Positions 18,238 to 25,112 of a stretch of 25,112 bases of DNA are shown one piece after another. The stretch comes from Bacteroides_E sp964583185 (lineage in GTDB: Bacteria; Bacteroidota; Bacteroidia; Bacteroidales; Bacteroidaceae). The stretch lies in assembly GCA_964583185.1 (NCBI GenBank), contig CAZOVL010000036.1, forward strand, positions 1-25,112, given 5' to 3'. Made by a program: the position numbers and the translations under genes. The first letter of the stretch is position 1, and every line of letters begins with the position of its first letter. The notes under the pieces are model-generated. The model did no database searches. It worked only from the letters and a program-made list of their open reading frames with translations, and was not told the origin of the DNA.

Positions 18238-18259
18238 ACACTCTATATATAAACAACTC

Positions 18260-21200
18260 TTATTTCTCTATTACCTCTTTCAGTCTTTTTAAGGCATTTT
18301 CAATCATATCGTGCGTGCCACTACCATCACCTACATATTTTACAACCATCTCTGAGTATTCTATCGCCTCATTCAGTTCTTTGGTACGTTTGTCGGCCCC
18401 TTTAGCTTGAGTTAGCAGGGATAATAAATCGCCTAAATCTTCAAGTTCTGGAAGATTACCGGGACGCATTGTGTTTATTGCAGCATTGAGTGCCGATGCA
18501 GCTTCATTGACCTCTGTCTGATTATAGTTCTTGTTTTTATTATCAAAAACTTGCTGTGCTAATACAGACTGCTCTTTCAAACGTGCAAAGCCATATGGTG
18601 CCCAGGGTGAATATTCCGGAACTTTAACTACCAGTTTATGCCACGCTTCTTGAGCTGCAATACGCTTCTCCACCACATGGAGTAATTCTTTCAAGGAGTA
18701 TCTGTCCACATTACCAACCGGAACCAACTGTTCTAATACTTGACTTAAAGCATAGCTCTGTAAGTCAACATCAGTCTGCTTCTTACTCTGTGTCTCAACT
18801 ATTCTGGCCTTTTTCAGCTCTTGCTGAAGAGCCTCAAATGTATCCCAAGTATAATTTTTTACGATTTTAGCTTCTCCATCTTTAATCATCTTAGATAAAG
18901 TTTTTTTGTCTAATTTTGAAGTAGCCAATTGATCTACAGCTTTGGTCAGTAAAGCGATTTGCTGATTAATTTGATTCTCTGAAACATCAGCCAATTGATA
19001 TATACGCTCTCCTTCTTCTCTTGTTTTACGGAGAGAAGCAAAAGACTTTTTAGTATAGTTTGAAGCATTAAAAGTCGCCGTTTCTTGTAATTTATCCCAT
19101 AGCTCTTGCTTAATCTCCTGATTAGGATCACCTATTAAGTTGATTCTAAAATAGTGAGTTGTATTCCTATGTCTGTAATAATCGGGTTGAAATTGCTTAT
19201 CTCCTAAAGTCAAGGTATACAAATTCCCTTCAACTCCGGTACTATTACCTCTTGGCTGATTCGTTATTATATTATCTAAAGAGGATGATACATCAAGAAT
19301 GGCCTCATCCCAATTATTCACACCACCGGCTGTCATGGCTAATGGTCCATACATTAAAGTACCTACCCACATAGGGGTAAACGAAGTATTCGTCACATTT
19401 TTTGCCGTAGCAGCTGTTTCCAACTTATCGGGACCAAAATCGATGTGTTTACCAAAAGGCATTATCACCTCCACAACATCTGAAGGAGTCCAATCTCTTG
19501 CCGGAATGGTTACATACGAGCTGGGTTGATAAGATGAAGCGATGGATTTACCATTGAGTTTTACGTCGAAACCACTTGTAGCCCAATATGGGACACGCAG
19601 TTTTAAGGTAAAGTTTGCACTATTCTTTGTTAACCGAATGGTTGATTTTTCTGCCGGCCACAAACAGCTTTGTTCAAGTGTAACATTTTTAGCTTTCCAA
19701 GATAAGGTAGTGGGTAAATACAACGCTACCCAAAGTGTGTTATCAGAAGTAAAATAAGCAGCTTCCTGATATTTTACGTGATTCTCTGAACCTGTTCCTC
19801 CACAACAAGTGGACTGAGGAGTATTATTTCCCCACGGTTTTGAGGCATTTAACCCCACAGCATACTGATAAGTGGTTTGATAGACAGCAGGATTCAATGA
19901 CCCAATGAGTTGATTATACAAAACACGTTCATAATAATCCATATATCGTGCATCATCCGGATTGAAGGTATTCAAATCTTTGGTTAGCTTAGCCAAGTTA
20001 TAGGCACAGCAGGTTTCATTAATATTGGGTGCAGGATGTAGGTTTCGCTGGTGATCCGAGGTAACATTCGTTGCCATACTTAATACTTGTGTGTAGGGTT
20101 GTCTAAACATTTCGCCATTACCTACTCCTCCGGTAGCATAACGATATCGTCCCTGTATTAAGTTCCAAAAGTTTTCTGCCAGATTAAAATAATAGGGGTT
20201 TTTATTCCCTCTGTAACTCCACAAGGCACTAGTGATTTTTGGAATATGCTGATTGGCATGACGTGTACGAATATCATCAATATTCTTAGCCAAGGGGTCG
20301 TAAAACGCCGGACTATCAAAATAATTGGAGGCTTCCAATAAACGTTGCTTCTCTTCCGGTTTGCTTACTAGTTCGGATAAACGAGCCAAGGATTCTCCTG
20401 TTCCACCATCTTCACCTGCAATGTAGATATTCCACATTTCGTAACGATTACCGGGTTTTGCCCTTCGTTCTTCTTGAGTACCCCCGGTTTCCACATACGT
20501 GCGATAATGCAGTCTATTCCAAATCCACAACCCCATATCTTTTGCAATAAGAAGAGCTTTTTCTGCTATTTGAGGCTCATCAACATAAGTAGCAATATCT
20601 ATCAACCCGGCCAATTGTTTATGTATGGAGTAATAAGGAGCCCATACCCAATCTGAGTTATTATAGGCACTGTATTTTTCAATTAATGCAGGGTGATGAG
20701 CAGGAATAGCATTTAGGTAACCGTATCCATAACTTTTCCATTGAGTTTTATATACATCAAAATCTTTCCAACTTCCTTTCATCGTTAATAGTTCTGTTTC
20801 GGGAGCAAAATCGCGTGCTTCCCAATACCTGCCTAATTTATCATTCCATACAAAAGTGCGTTCCTGACATTCACGCAACTCATCAACCATTCTCTTTATG
20901 TTATTACGGAGTATCTCTTTTTGCTCTGCTTTGGTGGCACTGGCAAAAGCAAAAGCCAATGCTGACATATAGTGCCCTGAACCATGTCCTTTCAGTTTGG
21001 TTGTAGGAGAATCCCAACCATCCGCTTTCACATAACCTTCTGTGCTTAAACCATAGGTGTCTCTGTAGTTATACAATTGTTGAGATACATCCCAACTTAT
21101 TATCTCCTGAATAGCTAAATCTCGGTTGGATGTCAGTCGGTTATCCCCCGTAATGGTTACTTGATTCAAAGGGATGGGTTCAGCAGCAGGAATAGCAGTA

Positions 21201-21568
21201 GGTGTTTTATACATTCCATCAACAACTTTAATTTGAGCTACAATTGGATATCCATTGACAGTAGTATCATCTCCAATAATATAGCCATTAATGGTATATT
21301 CACTCCCGGCTTTATATACCGATGAATCTGCTTGTGCTTCTTCTGTGGCAAGTGCAGCATTTGTCCATCGGGTTTGACGATATTCAGACTGACCATCAGA
21401 ATAGGTTACCCAAACTGAATAAGGTAATCTAGGGACAGTACCTACCGGACTATTTACCTCAATAGCCTCAACTTTTACAATGGTTCGAAACTCTGAAGAG
21501 ATACTTTTTGCCGGACAGACAAACAGCATACCAATTACCGCAATTAAAACAAAACCCACCTTCTTCAT
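18260..21568 (-). CDS. GH127/GH146-type beta-L-arabinofuranosidase-like protein with Ig-like and FIVAR-like domains
   Basis: This 1102-residue secreted protein has a signal peptide (MKKVGFVLIAVIGMLFVCPAKS), a bacterial Ig-like domain (about 28-118, with VPRLPYSVWVTYSDG), a catalytic (alpha/alpha)6 domain of the DUF1680 clan, a beta-sandwich, and a C-terminal helical region (about 850-1102) with FIVAR-like repeats such as SFASLRKTREEGERIY and LLTKAVDQL. The metal and nucleophile set is present: Glu518 and Cys520 in NETCCAYN, and Cys588-Cys589 in STCCGGTG, matching the Zn-bound Glu/Cys and nucleophilic Cys of beta-L-arabinofuranosidase HypBA1. By family it removes beta-L-arabinofuranose from plant glycans. 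It is a single-gene unit ended by its own terminator, so co-function with the neighbouring PUL is not assured. Its specificity may differ, since this clan is broad. Confidence 0.88.
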   Translation of the reverse strand: MKKVGFVLIAVIGMLFVCPAKSISSEFRTIVKVEAIEVNSPVGTVPRLPYSVWVTYSDGQSEYRQTRWTNAALATEEAQADSSVYKAGSEYTINGYIIGDDTTVNGYPIVAQIKVVDGMYKTPTAIPAAEPIPLNQVTITGDNRLTSNRDLAIQEIISWDVSQQLYNYRDTYGLSTEGYVKADGWDSPTTKLKGHGSGHYMSALAFAFASATKAEQKEILRNNIKRMVDELRECQERTFVWNDKLGRYWEARDFAPETELLTMKGSWKDFDVYKTQWKSYGYGYLNAIPAHHPALIEKYSAYNNSDWVWAPYYSIHKQLAGLIDIATYVDEPQIAEKALLIAKDMGLWIWNRLHYRTYVETGGTQEERRAKPGNRYEMWNIYIAGEDGGTGESLARLSELVSKPEEKQRLLEASNYFDSPAFYDPLAKNIDDIRTRHANQHIPKITSALWSYRGNKNPYYFNLAENFWNLIQGRYRYATGGVGNGEMFRQPYTQVLSMATNVTSDHQRNLHPAPNINETCCAYNLAKLTKDLNTFNPDDARYMDYYERVLYNQLIGSLNPAVYQTTYQYAVGLNASKPWGNNTPQSTCCGGTGSENHVKYQEAAYFTSDNTLWVALYLPTTLSWKAKNVTLEQSCLWPAEKSTIRLTKNSANFTLKLRVPYWATSGFDVKLNGKSIASSYQPSSYVTIPARDWTPSDVVEVIMPFGKHIDFGPDKLETAATAKNVTNTSFTPMWVGTLMYGPLAMTAGGVNNWDEAILDVSSSLDNIITNQPRGNSTGVEGNLYTLTLGDKQFQPDYYRHRNTTHYFRINLIGDPNQEIKQELWDKLQETATFNASNYTKKSFASLRKTREEGERIYQLADVSENQINQQIALLTKAVDQLATSKLDKKTLSKMIKDGEAKIVKNYTWDTFEALQQELKKARIVETQSKKQTDVDLQSYALSQVLEQLVPVGNVDRYSLKELLHVVEKRIAAQEAWHKLVVKVPEYSPWAPYGFARLKEQSVLAQQVFDNKNKNYNQTEVNEAASALNAAINTMRPGNLPELEDLGDLLSLLTQAKGADKRTKELNEAIEYSEMVVKYVGDGSGTHDMIENALKRLKEVIEK

Positions 21569-21979
21569 TTTCTTTTATTTTTTATAATCTCTAATTTTTA
21601 CTAACTCCATTTTCTGTTATATAGCTTGAAATAAACACCATAATGGAGAATTTCGATAATACAAATTACGCACTTATAAGTAAAATTGGATAACAATAAT
21701 ATCTAAAAGCATATCAGATTCATCCAAAACTCAGGAATAGAACTACGATAAACCCAGAAGAAAAAGATTGGCTACATTGAGTTGGAAGAAAAACAAATTT
21801 CTTTTCTAAACCTCTTAAAGACACTAAACGAAAAGAGAAGGAAGAAAACAAACGCTTTTCAACTCACATTTTCCGCTAAAAGAAGAGAATTCTTCTTTAC
21901 TTAATACTTTATATCTTAACTTTGTCTTTTAATAAATCAAACAAAAACCTCTTTTTCAATACTTTAAAAGTATCTACGT
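21569..21979. other. 411-base divergent intergenic region
   Basis: This region separates the divergent glycosidase and transporter genes and must hold both promoters. Upstream of the glycosidase, CTCCATT (21605-21611) and AATGGAG (21642-21648) form a 7-bp inverted repeat with a 30-base gap, of unknown role. A plus-strand frame at about 21755-21904 is open and lysine-rich but lacks an ATG; I do not call it a gene. The promoter of the plus-strand operon is listed separately. Confidence 0.6.
21917..21973 (+). promoter_or_regulatory. Bacteroidetes-type promoter and small palindrome before the CDF operon
   Basis: TAACTTTG at 21917-21924 matches the Bacteroides -7 consensus TAnnTTTG exactly and lies 55 bases before the ATG at 21980. 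The -33 region (TTCTTTAC, 21893-21900) is a weak match. ATACTTT and AAAGTAT at 21959-21973 form a perfect 7-bp palindrome around one base, just 6 bases before the ATG; it might be an operator or affect ribosome access. No Shine-Dalgarno sequence is seen, as is common in this phylum. Confidence 0.55.
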
Positions 21980-22888
21980 ATGCAGGAGATAACGACAAAA
22001 GAAAGAGAAAAAAAGATTTTTAAGACTACCCTGATTGGTAGCATTGCTAATTTTCTTCTCCTTACATTCAAATTTATTGCAGGGATAGTTGGAAACAGCT
22101 CTGCTATGCTTGCCGATGCCATTCATTCGTTATCCGATTTTATAACAGATATTGTAGTTATTGTTTTCATTCGTTTATCGAATAAACCCGAAGATGAAGA
22201 TCACGACTATGGACACGGAAAATATGAAACTTTAGCCACGTCTATTATTGGAATTATTCTCTTGGCCGTTGGTGTTGGAATTCTATTAAGTGGAAGTAAA
22301 GCCATTTTTAAATGGTACATGGGGGAAGAACTAGAGCCACCCACCTTATTAGCTTTTATTGCTGCCCTACTTTCCATTTTTGTTAAAGAAATCCTATTTA
22401 TATACACCAAGCAGCAAGCCAAAGTGGTAAATTCACAAGCAGTAGAAGCCAATGCCTGGCACCATCGAAGTGATGCTTTTTCTTCGTTAGGAACCTCTTT
22501 GGGTATTGGAGGAGCCATTTTCCTAGGTACACGCTGGAGGGTTCTTGACCCCATTGCCGCAGTAGTAGTTAGTTTTTTCATTATACACATTGCCATTAAA
22601 TTACTAATACCAAGTCTGGAGGAATTATTGGAAAAATCACTTCCCAGAGAGGTTGAGAACAGAATAAAAAGTATTGTTCTTTCGTTTCCTGAAGTAAGTA
22701 ATCCTCATCAAATAAGAACCAGACAAATTGGAAGTTATTATGCCATAGAGATGCACATTGTTATGGACGGAGACCTTTCACTTTATGAGGCTCATAGGGT
22801 AACAGAAGACATTGAAGATAAATTACGTGAAGTTTTTGGAAAAAGAACACATATAGGAATTCACGTTGAACCACGGAAGAAAGTATGA
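21980..22888 (+). CDS. Cation diffusion facilitator (CDF) family metal exporter
   Basis: This 302-residue inner-membrane transporter exports divalent metal ions in exchange for protons. It has about six membrane segments and a soluble C-terminal domain (about 215-300, with THIGIHVEP at the end). Metal-site motifs are visible in membrane segment 2 (ADAIHSLSDF, His49 and Asp53) and segment 5 (AWHHRSDAFSSLG, His161 and Asp165). HxxxD in both segments is the pattern commonly linked with zinc-transporting CDFs, so zinc is the best guess. DYGHGKYE after segment 2 is a family hallmark. It is first in a three-gene operon, and its stop overlaps the next start by 4 bases (ATGA). Its coupling to a sugar-nucleotide-type SDR and a PAP2 enzyme gives no clear metal-related role. 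Confidence 0.95.
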   Translation: MQEITTKEREKKIFKTTLIGSIANFLLLTFKFIAGIVGNSSAMLADAIHSLSDFITDIVVIVFIRLSNKPEDEDHDYGHGKYETLATSIIGIILLAVGVGILLSGSKAIFKWYMGEELEPPTLLAFIAALLSIFVKEILFIYTKQQAKVVNSQAVEANAWHHRSDAFSSLGTSLGIGGAIFLGTRWRVLDPIAAVVVSFFIIHIAIKLLIPSLEELLEKSLPREVENRIKSIVLSFPEVSNPHQIRTRQIGSYYAIEMHIVMDGDLSLYEAHRVTEDIEDKLREVFGKRTHIGIHVEPRKKV

Positions 22889-23904
22889 GTTTAAGTAAGA
22901 AGAGCATCCTAATTACAGGTGCCAGCGGATTTATTGGTAGCTTTTTAGTAGAAGGAGCATTAAACAGAGGATACACTCCTTGGGCAGGTGTACGAAAGTC
23001 GAGTTCCAGAAAATACCTGCAACACCCGGATATTCAGTTCATAGAGTTGGATTTTAGTTCACAAGCGGAATTAAAGAAATCTCTTGAAACCTATAAAAAC
23101 GAACAGGGAAAATTTGAGACCATCATTCACTGTGCAGGGGTAACTAAAAGTAAGAATAAGGAAGAGTTTATACAATTTAATTATGACCAAACCCGATGCT
23201 TCATTGATACACTGATTGAGCTGGATATGACTCCTAGTCAGTTTGTATTCATAAGTACCCTGAGTGTTTTTGGTCCCATCAAGGAGGATAATTATCAACC
23301 CATAGAAGAAAGCGACAAACCTCAACCCAACACAGCTTATGGATTAAGCAAATTAAAAACTGAAGAGTATATACAATCACTTCCTAATTTTCCCTACTTG
23401 CTGTTCCGCCCAACAGGAGTTTATGGTCCTAGAGAGAAAGATTATTTTATGATGGCACAATCCATTAAGAATCATTTTGACTTTTCCGTGGGTTTCAAAA
23501 AGCAAGAAATCACTTTTGTTTATGTTAAAGATTTAGTGGAGGCTGTATTTCTTGGAATAGATACAAAACGCACTCGCAGAGCCTATTTCGTAACAGATGG
23601 AGGGGTTTATTCCAGCAAAACATTCTCTGATTACATACAGCAGGAGTTAGGAATATCGTTTCTTGTTCGTATAAAGTGCCCTTTATTCCTTTTAAAAGTT
23701 ATATCTTTGCTGGCTGAATCCTTTGCTAAATGGATGGGGAAAAGTAGTACTTTGAATAGTGATAAATACAAAATCATGAAACAAAGGAACTGGAAATGCA
23801 ATCAAACCCCCACTGTAGAAGAGCTTGGGTATAAACCCCAATACAGTTTAGAAAAAGGAGTTAAGGAAACTATTGATTGGTATAAAAAAGAAAAATGGCT
23901 TTAG
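22885..23904 (+). CDS. NAD(P)-dependent epimerase/dehydratase (extended SDR)
   Basis: This 339-residue cytoplasmic oxidoreductase has a Rossmann nucleotide-binding motif TGASGFIG (11-18), a Ser/Thr in VFISTLSVFG (near 124), and catalytic Tyr152 and Lys156 in AYGLSKLK. LLFRPTGVYGPREKDYF (about 168-184) is the usual NAD-dependent epimerase/dehydratase loop. The substrate cannot be told from the sequence; candidates are a nucleotide sugar, a ketone lipid intermediate or a sterol-like compound. Starts at ATG overlapping the CDF stop by 4 bases and ends overlapping the PAP2 gene by 10 bases, so all three are translationally linked. The pairing with a membrane PAP2 enzyme makes a role in lipid or envelope glycolipid synthesis plausible, but this is inference. 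Confidence 0.92.
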   Translation: MSLSKKSILITGASGFIGSFLVEGALNRGYTPWAGVRKSSSRKYLQHPDIQFIELDFSSQAELKKSLETYKNEQGKFETIIHCAGVTKSKNKEEFIQFNYDQTRCFIDTLIELDMTPSQFVFISTLSVFGPIKEDNYQPIEESDKPQPNTAYGLSKLKTEEYIQSLPNFPYLLFRPTGVYGPREKDYFMMAQSIKNHFDFSVGFKKQEITFVYVKDLVEAVFLGIDTKRTRRAYFVTDGGVYSSKTFSDYIQQELGISFLVRIKCPLFLLKVISLLAESFAKWMGKSSTLNSDKYKIMKQRNWKCNQTPTVEELGYKPQYSLEKGVKETIDWYKKEKWL

Positions 23905-24920
23905 GTTTATTCGAAAAAATTGAATGCAAGAAGGGACTCTTTGCAGTAGAGAAAATAGCTTTAATTTATAATTTACTCACTACTCTTCTGATTTTTATAT
24001 TATTTACTTATTTACCTAATCCGGCTCAGATGCTGATAGGCCGGGTTTTTATTGCATCAATCACGTTTGCTTTAATGTATCTAAGTCGGTTTGTTCCCTG
24101 CAAAGCAACCGTTTTTGTCCGAATAGCTTTTCAAATGGCCCTCTTGGCCTACTGGTATCCGGATACGTTTGAATTCAATCGAATTTTCCCCAACTTAGAT
24201 CACATCTTTTCAACCATAGAACAAGGACTTTTAGGTTTTCAACCCGCCATTACATTTCATCAAAATTATCCTCAGTTATGGGTAAGTGAGCTTTTCAATA
24301 TGGGCTATTTCTTTTACTACCCTATGATTGCCATTGTTGCTGTTTATACTTTTTTGTTCAAATTTGAATCTTTCAATAAGTTCTCTTTTATCATTGTTTC
24401 TGCCTTTTTCCTTTATTACATCATCTTCATTTTTGTTCCGGTTGCAGGACCTCAGTTTTATTTCCCCGCTATTGGAATGGATAATGTAGCCGAAGGTGTT
24501 TTTCCTTCCATAGGGAATTACTTCAACAACAACATACAACTATTGGCTGGTCCTGATAATGGTGTAGGAGGTTTCTTTTATGGCTTGGTAGAAGCCTCAC
24601 AAGAAGTGGGAGAACGACCTACAGCCGCCTTCCCCAGCTCACACGTAGGAATATCAACCGTACTAATGATTTTATCGTGGAGACTTAATAAAAAACTCTT
24701 CACAGGATTGCTCCCCTTTTACTTTTTCTTGTGTGGAGCAACGGTATATATTCAGGCACACTATTTAATTGATGTGATTGTTGGATTTGCTTCTGCTTTT
24801 GGGGTCTATGTTCTTTCCAGTAAGATTTATGCCCGATGGTTTGCCGTGCCTATACTATACGACTCGGTCGCTTTGGAGTATATCAACCAAAAGAGTACAG
24901 AAAGAAAGCCTCTTAACTAA
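23895..24920 (+). CDS. PAP2-superfamily membrane phosphatase/phosphotransferase
   Basis: This 341-residue protein has about six hydrophobic helices. PAP2 motifs are in the second half: RPTAAFPSSHVG with His250, and YIQAHYLIDVIVG with His289 and Asp293, the catalytic His/His/Asp set. ERP shortly before FPSSH may stand for the first motif, although the canonical KxxxxxxRP is not clear. The arrangement, with an aromatic-rich segment (FNMGYFFYYP, then VPVAGPQFYF) before the FPSSH and HYLID motifs, resembles PAP2_3 enzymes, which include inositol phosphorylceramide synthases as well as lipid phosphatases. Bacteroidales make sphingolipids with such enzymes, so phosphosphingolipid head-group transfer is one possibility; simple lipid phosphatase is another. 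Last gene of the operon, followed by a strong terminator. Confidence 0.9.
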   Translation: MALGLFEKIECKKGLFAVEKIALIYNLLTTLLIFILFTYLPNPAQMLIGRVFIASITFALMYLSRFVPCKATVFVRIAFQMALLAYWYPDTFEFNRIFPNLDHIFSTIEQGLLGFQPAITFHQNYPQLWVSELFNMGYFFYYPMIAIVAVYTFLFKFESFNKFSFIIVSAFFLYYIIFIFVPVAGPQFYFPAIGMDNVAEGVFPSIGNYFNNNIQLLAGPDNGVGGFFYGLVEASQEVGERPTAAFPSSHVGISTVLMILSWRLNKKLFTGLLPFYFFLCGATVYIQAHYLIDVIVGFASAFGVYVLSSKIYARWFAVPILYDSVALEYINQKSTERKPLN

Positions 24921-24947
24921 GAAGAGACTACAATAATATACTGACAG

Positions 24948-24985
24948 AAATAGCTTGATAGAATATTTATCAAGCTATTTTTTTT
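24948..24985 (+). terminator. Intrinsic terminator of the CDF-SDR-PAP2 operon
   Basis: AAATAGCTTGATA at 24948-24960 pairs perfectly with 24968-24980 across a 7-base loop, giving a 13-bp stem followed directly by a run of eight T. It begins 28 bases after the PAP2 stop. From here to the right edge (25112) I see no gene; the last 60 bases are less AT-rich and a minus-strand frame ends near 25062, which might be the tail of a gene outside the window. Confidence 0.92.
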
Positions 24986-25112
24986 GTGATTAACTGAACA
25001 ACTCTGGTTGTTTTTGGGCTCAACAGAACCACCTCTGACACTAACTTTTTCTCCCTTTTTCAACCCCCTCTTCTAACGCTTGTAGGCGGAGTTTTTAGCG
25101 GTCTAGGACCGA

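Larger units (their letters stand above)
17360..18259. other. 900-base spacer between the PUL and the GH127/GH146 gene
   Basis: This AT-rich stretch must carry the promoter and HTCS target of the susC operon on the minus strand, but I see no convincing TAnnTTTG box there. TAACTTTA on the minus strand near 17457-17464 is a near match only, with a short spacing to TTGC. Between about 17480 and 17930 I see no credible gene on either strand. From 17948 a decayed coding remnant appears, and at 18201-18237 there is a strong hairpin, both listed separately. Confidence 0.6.

Noticed and set aside
21755..21904. Plus-strand open frame reading KKKIGYIELEEKQISFLNLL and onward to TAA
   Set aside because: It has no ATG or GTG, follows a stop directly, is very lysine-rich as expected for A-rich DNA, and lies where the operon promoter is needed. 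Only a TTG at 21782 could start it.
22207..22596. Long minus-strand open frame inside the CDF gene
   Set aside because: It is antisense to a gene with clear transporter motifs and has no family signal of its own.
25099..25111. CGGTC-TAG-GACCG inverted repeat at the right edge, and a short minus-strand frame ending near 25062
   Set aside because: Arms of 5 bases are too short to interpret, and the frame is cut by the window edge after about 16 codons, so neither supports a feature.
1..25112. CRISPR arrays, insertion sequences, tRNA or rRNA genes
   Set aside because: I saw no regularly spaced repeats, no transposase motifs, and no cloverleaf or rRNA-like stretches.

Overview
The window is AT-rich DNA from a member of the Bacteroidetes, most likely Bacteroidales. 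The evidence is a SusC/SusD pair, a single-chain hybrid two-component system (HTCS), many lipoprotein carbohydrate-active enzymes, a start region with a TAnnTTTG-type promoter box, and little use of Shine-Dalgarno sequences. The species cannot be fixed from the sequence.

Layout. (1) Positions 1-779, minus strand: a small coiled-coil protein overlaps a GIY-YIG-like protein that runs off the left edge. (2) Positions 1021-17359, minus strand: one polysaccharide utilization locus (PUL), read right to left as susC, susD, GH31, GH123, GH88, PL8 lyase, then the HTCS regulator. (3) Positions 17360-18259: a 900-base spacer holding the PUL upstream region, a short decayed coding remnant and a strong terminator. 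(4) Positions 18260-21568, minus strand: a separate large GH127/GH146-type beta-L-arabinofuranosidase-like protein with an Ig-like N-terminus and a helical FIVAR-like C-terminus. (5) Positions 21980-24920, plus strand: three overlapping genes (cation diffusion facilitator, extended SDR epimerase/dehydratase, PAP2-family membrane enzyme) closed by a clear terminator.

How the PUL should work (inference from families): SusC/SusD bind and import glycan at the outer membrane. The PL8 lyase cleaves a uronic-acid polymer by beta-elimination, GH88 removes the unsaturated uronic acid from the fragments, and GH123 (beta-N-acetylgalactosaminidase family) releases the exposed HexNAc. The HTCS senses a periplasmic fragment and activates transcription. 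This fits a chondroitin- or hyaluronan-like glycan, but there is no sulfatase, and a GH31 alpha-glycosidase is present, so the real substrate may be an unsulfated or branched glycan.

Most notable: the natural ATG of susC is out of frame by one base at an A6 tract; a 110-base near-palindrome lies directly in front of the HTCS start; and a perfect 16-bp hairpin separates susCD from the enzyme genes.
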